The notes below the pieces were generated by a model. That model saw nothing but the letters and a program-made list of their open reading frames with translations. It did no database searches and had not been told where the DNA came from. Source: Bacteroidales bacterium (lineage in GTDB: Bacteria; Bacteroidota; Bacteroidia; Bacteroidales; Prolixibacteraceae). From it: a stretch of DNA of 64,000 nucleotides. The DNA lies in the NCBI GenBank assembly GCA_012719495.1, contig JAAYAG010000119.1, positions 1 through 64,000 of the forward strand, read 5' to 3'. How positions within the stretch are numbered: the stretch's first letter is position 1; every line of letters starts with the position of its first letter. The position numbers and the translations under genes are program-made. Positions 26,921-36,758 of the stretch are shown here, in pieces.

Positions 26921-26926
26921 TTTCAT
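26837..26926 (-). CDS. Met-rich leader peptide upstream of metY
   Basis: This 29-codon ORF (ATG 26926, TAG 26837) encodes a peptide with eight Met residues, seven of them in the 14 residues from 14 to 27, including Met-Met-Met at 19-21. It lies 147 bases before metY, and about 25 bases after the transcript start predicted from a TATGTTTG -7 box. A cluster of codons for the end product, just before competing hairpins, is the hallmark of ribosome-mediated attenuation. Slow Met-tRNA supply would stall the ribosome at codons 14-27. The peptide itself need have no function. I know of no named family matching it. Confidence 0.6.
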   Translation of the reverse strand: MKIRIENITSITIMATMGMMMRMLVRMSK

Positions 26927-26957
26927 TGTGTTTGTTTATCCTACTTCTGTAGTACTG

Positions 26958-26965
26958 CAAACATA
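26958..26965 (-). promoter_or_regulatory. -7 element of the metY leader promoter
   Basis: TATGTTTG on the minus strand matches the Bacteroidota -7 consensus TAnnTTTG. A weak TTTA lies 20 bases upstream at the -33 place. Transcription would start near 26951, about 25 bases before the leader ATG. Confidence 0.5.
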
Positions 26966-27093
26966 AGTTCTTTTTCGCAAATATCTAAAGCGTGAATTAA
27001 AAGATTTTTTTATCTTAATATAAAATTAACAAAGAGTTTTTCAGCAAGAAGCTAAAGTGTTAAATATGAATAAAATATGATTAGTGTACAGGT

Positions 27094-27888
27094 TTATTTA
27101 TTGTAAATGTAGGTTGATTTTTCTTGAGCCCCCAAAAAGCCATATCCATTGGTAATATAATTTTTAACAGGAAAAATGGTTTCGTAATCATACGAGCCGA
27201 AGGTGACTGAATGATCGTCGTGACTGATAATAAAATCAATCAGTACATCGGAAATGGTTGTCACTGTTACAATCGCCGAATCGAACCTGCTTAAAAAAGA
27301 ATCGCAATATATTCTTTTGTTTGTACTGTATCCTCTATCATCGATGCTTCCTCCTGTTGACATTTCAAAACTTGGGTCATTTTTCCGGTATCCTTTCACA
27401 GATATTGAATGCCAGTTGTAATCAGGATTGTAGTCGAAAAACTCTACGTACAACAACCCTGTCCACTGTATTGTATCATAGGTGAAGTACATCGTATCGA
27501 TGGTTACTTTTTGTAACAGTTGTTGAGCATTCGAAACTGCTTTCCCTAATTCATTGTCTTCCACTACAATGTTGTAATCTGCATTATCACTGAGTATTAT
27601 GCTGTCGTTTAGCTTGTACATGCACGAATCGGTTTCGTAAAATGGGGCATAGGGCATATTGTTTTTATATAGCCACACTTTTGGCGATTGCAGGTAATTG
27701 CTTGCTTTCATATTATCTAAGGGTAGCGATTTGAAAATATAAGCTCTTGTGTTGTCTTTGGAGAGATACCCTTGTATCGCAATTTTTTGTTTTAAGTTTA
27801 ATTCGTCAAAGTCTACTTCAACAACTCGTTCACAAGCAGTTAGTAATATCGAAAGTGCTACGGTAAGAGCGTAGAATAACATTTTCAT
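27094..27888 (-). CDS. DUF4249 family lipoprotein
   Basis: The 264-residue protein has a lipobox (LSILLTACE, Cys near residue 19), then EVDFDELNLKQKIAIQGYLS, the usual opening of DUF4249. These lipoproteins accompany TonB-dependent receptors and are thought to act as surface partners; the substrate is unknown. Three bases separate it from the receptor gene upstream. It is shorter than its cousin at 51626. Confidence 0.82.
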   Translation of the reverse strand: MKMLFYALTVALSILLTACERVVEVDFDELNLKQKIAIQGYLSKDNTRAYIFKSLPLDNMKASNYLQSPKVWLYKNNMPYAPFYETDSCMYKLNDSIILSDNADYNIVVEDNELGKAVSNAQQLLQKVTIDTMYFTYDTIQWTGLLYVEFFDYNPDYNWHSISVKGYRKNDPSFEMSTGGSIDDRGYSTNKRIYCDSFLSRFDSAIVTVTTISDVLIDFIISHDDHSVTFGSYDYETIFPVKNYITNGYGFLGAQEKSTYIYNK

Positions 27889-27891
27889 TGC

Positions 27892-30219
27892 TTAAAATTT
27901 TATTGAATAACTTATGGTTGGAACAATAGTAAATAGCGAAACCTGATAAAATTTTCCTTCGCGGAAGAATATGCTTATCGGGTTTTGACGGGCATAAATG
28001 TTGTATACATTAAATGAAAATTGTTGCATGTACCCGCGTTTGCTTATCTTTTGTTTTACCAATGCCACGTCTAACCGGTGATAATCGGGCATTCGGTAAT
28101 TGTTTTTTTCAGAGAACGCATAATACGAGTAATAATCCCTATCTGAAGAGCCTGTATATAGGTAAACATATGATTCGGGAATTGAAAATGGCCGGCCAGT
28201 GGCGTAAGAGAAGTTTGCGTTTAGAAAATATTGTTTTCCTAAGATCAACGATCCTAGAATGGAAAGTTGGTGTCGCCGGTCGTAAACAAACGGGTATCGT
28301 AGCCCGTTGTTAATTTCTTCGAATTGGCGATAATTCCAAGAAAGCACATACCCGGCATCTAGAGTGAGCCGTTCTGTGGCGTATTTGGCCTGGAATTCAA
28401 TGCCGTATGCTTCGCCTTTGCCGCCTTTAACGATGGTTTGATCGAGGTTGGGCAAAATGAAATCGGCACTTGTGGCTGGGTTGTATTCTGTTAAATTGTT
28501 CATTTTCTTGTAATAGGCTTCAATCGAAAATTCTGTTTTTATTGATGGTGCCGAAGTGAAGACACCCATCGAAACTTGTTGGGCTTCTTGTGGAGGAACA
28601 TTTTTTGTCGAGGTAATCCAAGTCTCCTTTTCGTAGAAACTGTAGTTGATTATTATTACGTGATTAAATTGATTCATTGATGTATAGCTTGCTTTTAACG
28701 AAACATAATCGTTGAACTTGGCACGTAATGAAATTCTCGGTTCGGCTTTCAGGTAGCTTGTTCCTTCGTTTGTAAATACTACTCCCCGCAGGCCAATATT
28801 TGCATAGAAATTATTTCCGAAACAAATATCATCTTCGGCATAAAGTGCTGCTTCGTTGGCTGAAAATGGAGTGGAGAAACCAACGATAGTGTCTAACAAA
28901 TACCCTGACTCTGTCTCCTTACTTTTGGTGCGCGAGTTTCCTGGCGTGAAATAGTACCTGCTTGCCTCAACTCCTGCTTTCAATGAGTGATTTTTTGAAG
29001 CATAATACTCAATTCTGCTTTGAAAGTTTATTTCCGAAATGGTGGTAAATGACTTGTATAAATCTTCTCTGCTTTTGCCTTCGTATAATGTTGACATGTT
29101 GTCTTCCAATGAATTTTTATATCTGGAAAAAATCAAGGAATTCATCCATAATGTTTTGGCATTTAAAGTAAGCCTGTCGGTAAGAGTTATACATGTGTTA
29201 TGAATGTTATATGCCGAATTGCTTTTTTCGAAGCCGGTGGTATAAAACTGTTTATATTTACTTTTATTAAGGTCTTTTCCAGAAAAAATATTGATGAATG
29301 CTTTGTGCTTGTCTGAAATATGGTAGGTAAGCTTTGCATTAACATCGTAAAATGTGTACCCAAAATAATCGCCATTTTCATTGCGGGAATAATCGATTCT
29401 TGATTTTAGCGTGAAAAGGTCATAATAGGTTGTCCGTAACCCGGCTACGAACGAAAGTTTTTCGCCTATAGGCCCGTCGATTGTGGCGCTCGAACTTAAC
29501 AAGCCAATGGAGACGCTCTTGGTCATTTTTTCACGGTTTCCGTCGCGGGTGGTTATGTCGATAACCGACGATGCCCGACCTCCGTAGCGCGATGGGAAGC
29601 CACTTTTATATACATCAACTTGTTTTATTATGTCGGTATTGAAAAGTGAAACAAACCCGCCCAGGTGATTGGTGTTATATAGCTTTGCCCCGTCGAGCAA
29701 GATCAAGTTCTGTCCCCGGTCGCCTCCGCGAACAAAAATGTCGGACCGGGCTTCACTGCCTAGCGATATGCCCGGGATTATAGTTATGGCTTTCATCAAA
29801 TCAGGTATTCCCACAAATGTGGGCACTTTCATGATTTTTTCTATAGGTATCATTGTTTTTCCCATCAGTGTTTGTTCGTGAACTGGTACTTCGGCCGTAA
29901 CTACCACCTCGCCAATTATGGTCTCTTTTTTAGGTAAAGAGAAATCGATGAGCGTGTCGCAGGTTAGGGTAAGTTGTTTTGTCACTTCTTCATAACCAAT
30001 GTAGCTAATGCGTAGGTTTACAGTTCCTTCTGGAAGAGTTAGAGAATAAAAGCCCGATTGGTTTGTGGCATTTTTTTGCCACGACGAGGTTTCTGTCACA
30101 TACGCCGAGAGTAGGGTTTCGCGAGTACTTTGATCATATATTGTGCCACTTATGGTATAGTTACGGGCTTCGCCTATCAAGGGCCATAGTAGTATGAAAA
30201 TCAATATTATGCGGTACAT
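27892..30219 (-). CDS. TonB-dependent receptor with CarbopepD_reg domain
   Basis: The 775-residue outer-membrane receptor has a signal peptide (to about residue 18), a carboxypeptidase-regulatory-like domain (about 20-100) and a plug with IFVRGGDRGQNLILLDGAKL (about 163-182). A 22-strand barrel follows, ending in aromatic SYSIKF, the signal for barrel insertion. It is the short (non-SusC) type, as usual with DUF4249 partners. A beta-barrel gene precedes it by 13 bases. The paralogous receptor at 53364 has almost the same length. The ligand is not shown. Confidence 0.9.
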   Translation of the reverse strand: MYRIILIFILLWPLIGEARNYTISGTIYDQSTRETLLSAYVTETSSWQKNATNQSGFYSLTLPEGTVNLRISYIGYEEVTKQLTLTCDTLIDFSLPKKETIIGEVVVTAEVPVHEQTLMGKTMIPIEKIMKVPTFVGIPDLMKAITIIPGISLGSEARSDIFVRGGDRGQNLILLDGAKLYNTNHLGGFVSLFNTDIIKQVDVYKSGFPSRYGGRASSVIDITTRDGNREKMTKSVSIGLLSSSATIDGPIGEKLSFVAGLRTTYYDLFTLKSRIDYSRNENGDYFGYTFYDVNAKLTYHISDKHKAFINIFSGKDLNKSKYKQFYTTGFEKSNSAYNIHNTCITLTDRLTLNAKTLWMNSLIFSRYKNSLEDNMSTLYEGKSREDLYKSFTTISEINFQSRIEYYASKNHSLKAGVEASRYYFTPGNSRTKSKETESGYLLDTIVGFSTPFSANEAALYAEDDICFGNNFYANIGLRGVVFTNEGTSYLKAEPRISLRAKFNDYVSLKASYTSMNQFNHVIIINYSFYEKETWITSTKNVPPQEAQQVSMGVFTSAPSIKTEFSIEAYYKKMNNLTEYNPATSADFILPNLDQTIVKGGKGEAYGIEFQAKYATERLTLDAGYVLSWNYRQFEEINNGLRYPFVYDRRHQLSILGSLILGKQYFLNANFSYATGRPFSIPESYVYLYTGSSDRDYYSYYAFSEKNNYRMPDYHRLDVALVKQKISKRGYMQQFSFNVYNIYARQNPISIFFREGKFYQVSLFTIVPTISYSIKF

Positions 30220-30232
30220 CTATGTTGATGTT

Positions 30233-30865
30233 TTATTTTATAAAAGAACTTAAGAGTATTCCAACCTTGGCAGAGGCGTAATAGTATCTGAAATAGAAAC
30301 CATATTCTTTATCCATGCCACTAGGTAAAATGTCATATCCTCCTTCTATGCCAAGTATATATCTGTTAGCCAGTAAAAAGTCGGCACCAAGCTCTCCTCT
30401 TAGTGCATATTTTTGATTTATGGGTATGTCTTGTTGCATAATAAAAACATTATTGATTCCAGCGAAAAGGCCTACCCATTTTTTTACTTCGTATTTTACT
30501 TTTAGTGGTATCGCAAGGTGCCATGTCCGGCCTTCATGCATGCGTTGTAAATCTGGAAAAAAAATGATGGCATCATCGTAATATTTTTTTGGGACATTCT
30601 GAATGAATCCAAAATTTTCAACAGAAATGCCTTGCTCGAATGAAATTGGTTTTGCTTTTAGTTTCTCAGAAACAAAAAGTTCAAATGAAAATTGCGGGGA
30701 TTCTGTAAAGTAATTTGCATAGTTGTTGATCCTGAGTTTTTCAATTTTAGATAAATTGCTTACGCCTCCGCTAGCAGTAATACCATACATTATTTGGGCT
30801 GTGCTTGTTCTTGTTGTAAGTAAAGCGGCGATGATCACCGAAGTAAGAAAGATTTTCTTTTTCAT
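30233..30865 (-). CDS. Outer-membrane beta-barrel protein
   Basis: The 210-residue protein has a signal peptide ending T-S-T-A-Q and then alternating amphipathic strands with Gly/aromatic turns (e.g. LRGELGADFLLANRYILGIEGGYDIL), typical of small eight-strand PorT-like barrels. It is the first gene of the receptor/DUF4249 operon. Function is unknown. A barrel gene in front of the receptor is a difference from the second DUF4249 locus. Confidence 0.75.
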   Translation of the reverse strand: MKKKIFLTSVIIAALLTTRTSTAQIMYGITASGGVSNLSKIEKLRINNYANYFTESPQFSFELFVSEKLKAKPISFEQGISVENFGFIQNVPKKYYDDAIIFFPDLQRMHEGRTWHLAIPLKVKYEVKKWVGLFAGINNVFIMQQDIPINQKYALRGELGADFLLANRYILGIEGGYDILPSGMDKEYGFYFRYYYASAKVGILLSSFIK

Positions 30866-31260
30866 ACTTTTGTTTATTAAGTTTTGGAGTAGCTTTTTGC
30901 CGAAGCTCGCTCCTAAATATTTAACTGTAATTTGGCAGCATGTTCATTGGAGCATGTTGCCTTTTTAGTCAACATGCAATTTCTTTTTCCTAATACCTAA
31001 AGCTTATGAGATTATTTTCAATTGTTAAATTGAAAATTGATTCATTGAATAAATGTCTTAATGTAATTAGGGTTTAATTAGCTTTTTTTATGTCTCTACG
31101 TGGTTGTCATAGTTTTTTTTATTTCAAAAATAAAAATAAAAATAAAAATAAAAATAAAAAGTCTTCTAGTTATTGGGTAGTTGGTTAATATAAAGCAGTT
31201 ATAATAGTTGTATTAAGTGTCGTTTTCTTATTTCATTTGAAGCATAAATAGTATTGAGTT
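30866..31260. other. Gene-free A/T-rich spacer
   Basis: This spacer lies between the lamin-tail gene and the beta-barrel gene, both on the minus strand. It holds the (AAAAAT)n repeat at 31126-31160 and a short dyad around 31017-31038 (TTTTCAATTG...CAATTGAAAA type), but no gene. The promoter of the receptor operon should be near 30870-30960. Confidence 0.45.
31126..31160. repeat. Hexanucleotide microsatellite (AAAAAT)n
   Basis: Thirty-five bases hold 5.8 uninterrupted copies of AAAAAT. It lies about 260 bases upstream of the beta-barrel/TonB-receptor operon, a place where copy-number change could affect expression. Confidence 0.9.
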
Positions 31261-34200
31261 TTATTGCTTGTCTGTAACTAAAAATGTCTGTTTGAATACC
31301 TTTTTTTCGCCTTTCGAATGCAGCAATTCGGCAACAAGAATATAAATACCCATAGGGAGTTGGCTGCCGTTTTCGTATTTCCCCTCGAAGATTATAACAT
31401 CGTTTGTTGCAACAAGAGAGTTGTTCATCAGTCGGTTAACGCGCCTTCCATTTACATCGTATACAAATACATTGGCCATATAGCCGGATTTGTCAAGGTT
31501 GAACCGTATTTCCATCTGGTCGTTGAAACCATCGCCATTAGGAGAGATAGCATCGGGCGAAATGAACAGATTTGCCGAAACAGATTCAGGGTTTTCTTTT
31601 TGCGAATTTTTGTAGCCCGGAGTGGCATATCCCGAAACCGATGATGCCGAATACCAATTGTTTGGTTCATTGGTTTCAGCTTCGGTTGATAGCCGTTCGA
31701 GCGAAACCCCTTCTGCTGACGATATCCATTCGTTGTGCATCGATGCCGCATAGGCAAATTCATCGATTATCTCGAGCGAGTCATTCAGGAGAACTACATG
31801 TCCGGCATCGTCGGGATATGCCGGGAAGCTTTTCATAGTGATCAGTAATTCAGGATCTTGAACCCAGTAGTTTTCGCTGATATTGGCAGAATCTTTTGTT
31901 AAGACGAGATACGATTTTGCCGGAAATTCAACACTCTTTTCTGAAATTGCATAAATAGATTTCAGTCCCAGAGAATCGTTACGTGTGGCCAAGCGGAGCA
32001 TTTTCAAATCGGTTGCCAAGTCGGAGCGGTTATACAGTTCAACAAAATCGGAACCTCCGCTTCGTGGGTTGAAAAGTATTTCGTTGATTACAATATCGTG
32101 CGGGGAGATTACCCTTCGGAGCAGGGTAATTTGTTCATCTTCAATAGTATTTCCACATTCGTCGTTAAGGTCGGTTATTGTTAATGTATACGGGGCATTG
32201 GCCTGCAACACTTGGTTGAACCAAAGGGTAATGCTGTTGTTGTCCTGATCAACTTGCATGCTGTCGACCGACAGGTTTCCGCTAACGGCAAAATGACTCT
32301 TGTCAAAACTTAGTGTGTCGAGGCTTTCAGAAAGCATAAGTGTGAGCGTTGATGCCGCAGTGAGTTCAAAATGGATGATTTCAGGGGCTGTGTCATCTTC
32401 GTTGGGCGAATTTACTGAGTTTGTTTTTCCCGGTGTTCCGCCAGAATGGTCGAGTGATGCCGTCCAGTTAAATTTGTCCCCGCAGAACCGGGTTGGATCA
32501 ATTTTTTCAAGGCTCCAACCCCCGTTTTTCTTTTCTGCATTTCCATACCACTTGTCTGAGTAACTAAGTTGGTCAATAACGGTTCCTTCGGGCGAAACAA
32601 GAGCGATGGTTGTGCCTGTATTTAGGAGCGAAGGAAATTTTTCAAGGCCAAGAACGATGCCAAATTCCTTAAAGGATGAAGTATCGGTAGGGCTGCACAG
32701 GATGACCGATTCTCCTGGCCCGACGATCTTTGAGGGAAGGGAATAGTCTTGTTCTTTTATCCGTAATTTTAATCCTTTGGTGTCGATTTTTCTGTTGCTC
32801 AAATTCATAATTTCAAGGTATTCTGCTTCAGGGAGGCCTATAACAGGGCTTGGATCTGCCATTATTTCGGTGAAAGCCAGGTCGTGCTCTGCAAAAAGCA
32901 TTGGCACATCGAACGTAATAGGTTCAACATCACCGCTTGCCCCTTCAAGGTCTTCAATGTTTTGTGCCGAAAGTGTTAATTGCAAGTCGTTTATGCCTCC
33001 TGTATGTAACAAGATGGTATCGGGACTAATGACTGTTATGTTATTTATTGCAAGTTGTTCTCCCTGATCATTATGAATCTGGAAATTTGCTGTTGATAAT
33101 TGTTCGGTTTTGATGGCCTCGGTGAAACATACGCGGATTGTTTCGTTGTTTGTAGTTTCAGCAGAGACAATGGCTGGCGGGGTATTTTCCCTGAGGATCA
33201 GGATATCATCAACCCAAAGCTGTCCGGAGCGGGTTTGCGAGAAAGTAAAGTTGAACCCAATTTTCTTCACGTTTCGATAAAGAGATGAAACACCTGTTGC
33301 GGTGGCCGTTTCGCCTGTGTTTCTGTTGTTTGCTGTAATGGTCCATGATCCTGTATTGTTGCGGGTTATGTCAATGGTCCCGGTGGTGTTTTCGTTCCAG
33401 TCGAAGTCTGTTTCTGCCACAAGATTTGTAATTGCTCCGTTTTCAATAGTCCATAGCGATACGCGGTCGCTGCTTCCCGAGGCGTTAACGCCTGCTGCAT
33501 ACCCGTTTGCCTCTTCAGAATTGTTGTCTAATATCTGAAAAAAGAAATGATTCGACGAAGAGGGATCCCAGTTTCCGTTTTTAAAGGTTACCGACCATGA
33601 GTAGAATCCGTCGCCAAGGTTTACCGGGTTTATTTCCTGCCAAATGGTTGAAGGACTGCTTTCTGCTTGTACCGAGTGTTTTAATGATGAGTTGCCCGAA
33701 ATTGGATTTTCTTTCGAGACTTCCCAATGCTGTGGGTTTTGCCATGGTTTTTCCTGAATGCCTTCAAAGTTGTCGATGAATACCACGTTGGCTGGCGAAA
33801 AAACCCGAAGAAAAGTGTCGTACGGTGCCACTTGTTCGTCGGAAAAACGGATGCTGAAAGGGATTTTTCCTTCGGCTAAAGGGGTGACTGTAAAGTGGTA
33901 AATTCCTTGGTCGAAAGTGGTTTTATTAAGACTTATATTTTCGCTTTCAATGTCAAGATTGAATTGTTTATTGGTGATAATTTGATTTTTGTGGTTAACA
34001 ACTGATGCTGTGAAGCTGGTTTCTTCCCCGGAAAAAGAGGCAGATGGAAGGTTGTATACTACCAGGTGATGGGGAATGAGCAAGGTAGAATCAATACCAT
34101 CAATAATGATATCGTCGATGATTACTTTATCATTTGCATACGACGAGTTCATAATAATTGCCAGTTGAATAGAGTCTCCTTTAATATTTTCTGCGACAAG

Positions 34201-34653
34201 GTTTTTTTCGCCCCAGTTTCCCGAAGCTTCACTTTCGGTGTTAAATGAAATGAGTTCATCATTTGTTCTGAACAAGGCCTTTATGTATTTTTTATCGGTG
34301 CCGGTATTGCTGCCTGTTTCTAAAGCCTTCAGCGAAATGTTTACCGTTGAATAGGTTGAAATTGCCAGCCATGGCGAATAAAAAACTACTTCGCCGTCGG
34401 AGTCAAGAACTTCGAATCGTCCGCCAGAAGTCGCTGTTGTTTTGGCAAAGTCGCCTTCAGCCGCAAATATGGCATCTGAAATGTCGAGTTGCCAATCAAC
34501 TTGGGTCATATCTGAAACTAAATTGCCTTCTTCGTTGATCCAATACCCTTTTTCGGGAGTCAAAAATTTTTCTTCCCAAATAATCTGGCATTTTGCCGGT
34601 TTATTTGTTGTAAATATGAAGAAAATGACACTAAATAGAATAATTCGACACAT
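31261..34653 (-). CDS. Large lamin-tail domain surface protein, T9SS cargo
   Basis: The roughly 1130-residue protein has a signal peptide (MCRIILFSVIFFIFTTNKPAKC), beta-sandwich modules, and two lamin-tail domains: one from about residue 605 (LAFTEIMADPSP...AEYLEIMNLSNR) and one from about 870 (IVINEILFNPRSGGSDFVELYNRS). Ig-like segments lie between them. The end shows ISPDAISPNGDGFNDQMEI followed by strands closing FKQTFLVTDK, the pattern of a T9SS C-terminal sorting domain. It should be exported and anchored by T9SS, which the window's porX and sprE serve. Two ATGs (34662, 34653) are possible; 34653 leaves the compact signal. The ligand or substrate is unknown. Confidence 0.85.
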   Translation of the reverse strand: MCRIILFSVIFFIFTTNKPAKCQIIWEEKFLTPEKGYWINEEGNLVSDMTQVDWQLDISDAIFAAEGDFAKTTATSGGRFEVLDSDGEVVFYSPWLAISTYSTVNISLKALETGSNTGTDKKYIKALFRTNDELISFNTESEASGNWGEKNLVAENIKGDSIQLAIIMNSSYANDKVIIDDIIIDGIDSTLLIPHHLVVYNLPSASFSGEETSFTASVVNHKNQIITNKQFNLDIESENISLNKTTFDQGIYHFTVTPLAEGKIPFSIRFSDEQVAPYDTFLRVFSPANVVFIDNFEGIQEKPWQNPQHWEVSKENPISGNSSLKHSVQAESSPSTIWQEINPVNLGDGFYSWSVTFKNGNWDPSSSNHFFFQILDNNSEEANGYAAGVNASGSSDRVSLWTIENGAITNLVAETDFDWNENTTGTIDITRNNTGSWTITANNRNTGETATATGVSSLYRNVKKIGFNFTFSQTRSGQLWVDDILILRENTPPAIVSAETTNNETIRVCFTEAIKTEQLSTANFQIHNDQGEQLAINNITVISPDTILLHTGGINDLQLTLSAQNIEDLEGASGDVEPITFDVPMLFAEHDLAFTEIMADPSPVIGLPEAEYLEIMNLSNRKIDTKGLKLRIKEQDYSLPSKIVGPGESVILCSPTDTSSFKEFGIVLGLEKFPSLLNTGTTIALVSPEGTVIDQLSYSDKWYGNAEKKNGGWSLEKIDPTRFCGDKFNWTASLDHSGGTPGKTNSVNSPNEDDTAPEIIHFELTAASTLTLMLSESLDTLSFDKSHFAVSGNLSVDSMQVDQDNNSITLWFNQVLQANAPYTLTITDLNDECGNTIEDEQITLLRRVISPHDIVINEILFNPRSGGSDFVELYNRSDLATDLKMLRLATRNDSLGLKSIYAISEKSVEFPAKSYLVLTKDSANISENYWVQDPELLITMKSFPAYPDDAGHVVLLNDSLEIIDEFAYAASMHNEWISSAEGVSLERLSTEAETNEPNNWYSASSVSGYATPGYKNSQKENPESVSANLFISPDAISPNGDGFNDQMEIRFNLDKSGYMANVFVYDVNGRRVNRLMNNSLVATNDVIIFEGKYENGSQLPMGIYILVAELLHSKGEKKVFKQTFLVTDKQ

Positions 34654-34743
34654 AATGAGCATTTTTTGGGCGCAATTTTTATTTTTGCCGGGTAACGTTT
34701 TATGTTTAAATATTTAAAAGAACAAATTTAAAAAAAATTAATT

Positions 34744-35754
34744 ATGAAAGTCGCTGTTGTTGGTGCAAGCGGCGCCGTAGGACAAGAGTTCCTGCGTGTG
34801 CTTGAAGAGCGGAATTTCCCGCTCACTGAGTTGGTTTTATTCGGGTCGTCCCGTAGTGCTGGCAATGAATACCTTTTCAAAGGTAAAAAACTAGTAGTGA
34901 AAGAGCTTAAACATGGAGATGATTTTAAAGACATCGATATCGCTCTTACTTCAGCAGGCGCAAGTATTTCCAAAGAATTTGCATCAACAATTACTAAACA
35001 CGGCGCCATCATGATCGATAACTCAAGTGCATTCCGTTACGATGACGATGTGCCTTTGGTGGTTCCCGAAGTGAACCCTGAAGATGCATTGAACCGTCCG
35101 CGAAATATTATTGCCAATCCCAATTGCTCTACTATTCAGATGGTTGTGGCCATGAAGCCGATCAATGACCTCTCTAAAATTACCAAAGTACACGTAGCAA
35201 CCTATCAGGCAGCCAGCGGTGCAGGTGCTCAAGGGATAGCAGAACTTGAAGAACAAATAAAACAAGTGGCTAATGGTGAAGAAGTTAAGCCAAATAAATT
35301 TCCTTATCAATTAGCAATGAACATCATTCCTCACATTGATGTTTTCCTCGATAACGATTACACTAAAGAGGAAATGAAAATGAATTGGGAAACGAAGAAA
35401 ATTATGCATACCGATGCTGAAGTTTCAGCAACCTGCGTGCGTATTCCTGTTGCCCGTGCTCACTCAGAAGCTATTTGGGTAGAAACCGAAAAGGAACTTT
35501 CGGTGGAAGAAGTGCGCAACGCGATGGAAAACTTTGAAGGAATTACCGTGGTTGACAACCCTGCTGCGAAAGAATACCCAATGCCTTTATTTGTATCGGG
35601 CAAAGATGATGTGTATGTTGGCCGTTTGCGCAAAGACACCGCTTCGAAGAACGGATTGACGTTCTGGTGTGTTGGCGATCAAATTAAAAAGGGTGCAGCA
35701 CTTAATGCCGTACAAATTGCAGAATGGTTGATTAAAACCGGCAACGTTAAATAG
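34744..35754 (+). CDS. asd: Aspartate-semialdehyde dehydrogenase
   Basis: The 336-residue enzyme reduces aspartyl phosphate to aspartate semialdehyde with NADPH, feeding lysine, threonine and methionine synthesis. It has the Rossmann loop [16 protein letters not shown], the catalytic C128 in NPNCSTIQ and the [10 protein letters not shown]-like region with its active-site His. It supplies the homoserine branch used by metA and metY. It is divergent from the lamin-tail gene (81-base gap). A terminator follows the stop. Confidence 0.97.
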   Translation: MKVAVVGASGAVGQEFLRVLEERNFPLTELVLFGSSRSAGNEYLFKGKKLVVKELKHGDDFKDIDIALTSAGASISKEFASTITKHGAIMIDNSSAFRYDDDVPLVVPEVNPEDALNRPRNIIANPNCSTIQMVVAMKPINDLSKITKVHVATYQAASGAGAQGIAELEEQIKQVANGEEVKPNKFPYQLAMNIIPHIDVFLDNDYTKEEMKMNWETKKIMHTDAEVSATCVRIPVARAHSEAIWVETEKELSVEEVRNAMENFEGITVVDNPAAKEYPMPLFVSGKDDVYVGRLRKDTASKNGLTFWCVGDQIKKGAALNAVQIAEWLIKTGNVK

Positions 35755-35776
35755 TATTTTTCAAACCACAGATAGA

Positions 35777-35807
35777 AGAGGCTTCTGAATAAGAGCCTCT
35801 TTTTTTA
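35777..35807 (+). terminator. Terminator after asd
   Basis: AGAGGCT (35777-35783) and AGCCTCT (35794-35800) form a 7-bp stem followed by a T-run to 35806. Confidence 0.9.
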
Positions 35808-35969
35808 TGTCGCAGATAATCAATTGATTCAATTATGTTATTGGATGAAATACAGGTTTCTTTTTGCCATGATTCACATTGAATCCTTTCGTCTGCATTT
35901 TTTGGCACAGTGTTTGTTTTTTCCTCATCAACGGGCCCGCTTTTGTTAAACCATTTAAATACAAAAGCT

Positions 35970-36692
35970 ATGAAAACAATAACATATAAAACCAGAATCC
36001 TTGCAACAGCAATCGCAATATTACTCGTTGCTTTCACTTCAACAGAGGCAAACGCACAACGGCGTACTGTAGAAAATGCCAAGCCAAATAACGGCAGAAT
36101 TGAGAAAAAAGACAATCCCAAGAGCCGTTTAGCCAACAATAGCGTAAAAGAACTGAAAAAAACAGAGAAACAGTCATTCGATAATAATCGGGGCAAAGGC
36201 CATGGCAACGACAAGGGGCGCGATGGCCGCTACGAAAACGGCAATGGCAATCGCGGAAAAGGTGATAATGGGCGAGATGAAGTTCGTGACGAACGGCATG
36301 GTCGTGACAAGCATAATGATGAATACGGTCGAAACGATGGGCACCGTGGGAATGGATACCATTCAAGCCATAATAATCGTCCCAAATACGTACATGTGAA
36401 TCCACCGCGCGTTCACCCGAACGACTACATTTGGCATCATCACAAAAATGTGAGATACAGACATCTGCCTCGCAAAGCCGTTTGGATTGCCATTGATGGA
36501 ATGAACTACGCATACTACAAAGGTCGTTTTTACTTACCCGGCCCATTCGGATTCTACAAAGTAACCCCTCCGACTTATTTGCATAATCTCCCGGGCGGTT
36601 GCATCAGGGTTCATGTAGATGGAACTCCAATGTGGGGGCTTCACGGAATTTTGTTCATCGAAACTCCTTTCGGATTTAAGGTTATAGTGTAA
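35970..36692 (+). CDS. Secreted basic, low-complexity protein
   Basis: From the ATG at 35970 the product has 240 residues with a signal peptide ending EANAQ. Residues about 25-140 are rich in Asn, Gly, Lys, Arg and Asp (NRGKGHGNDKGRDG-like), probably disordered. The C-terminal half is ordered, with many His, Tyr and Pro (YIWHHHKNVRYRHLPRKAVW) and short hydrophobic strands. It resembles small DUF6515-like secreted proteins, but I am not sure. The His-rich part could bind metal; no function is shown. It has its own terminator. Confidence 0.65.
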   Translation: MKTITYKTRILATAIAILLVAFTSTEANAQRRTVENAKPNNGRIEKKDNPKSRLANNSVKELKKTEKQSFDNNRGKGHGNDKGRDGRYENGNGNRGKGDNGRDEVRDERHGRDKHNDEYGRNDGHRGNGYHSSHNNRPKYVHVNPPRVHPNDYIWHHHKNVRYRHLPRKAVWIAIDGMNYAYYKGRFYLPGPFGFYKVTPPTYLHNLPGGCIRVHVDGTPMWGLHGILFIETPFGFKVIV

Positions 36693-36730
36693 CATATGTT
36701 CTGCTTGAAAATGCAGGATGCTTAACTTAC

Positions 36731-36758
36731 AGCGGCTGGAATACAGTCGCTTTTTTTT
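36731..36758 (+). terminator. Terminator after secreted basic protein
   Basis: AGCGGCTG (36731-36738) pairs with CAGTCGCT (36744-36751), with one G-U pair, and a run of eight T follows. Confidence 0.85.
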
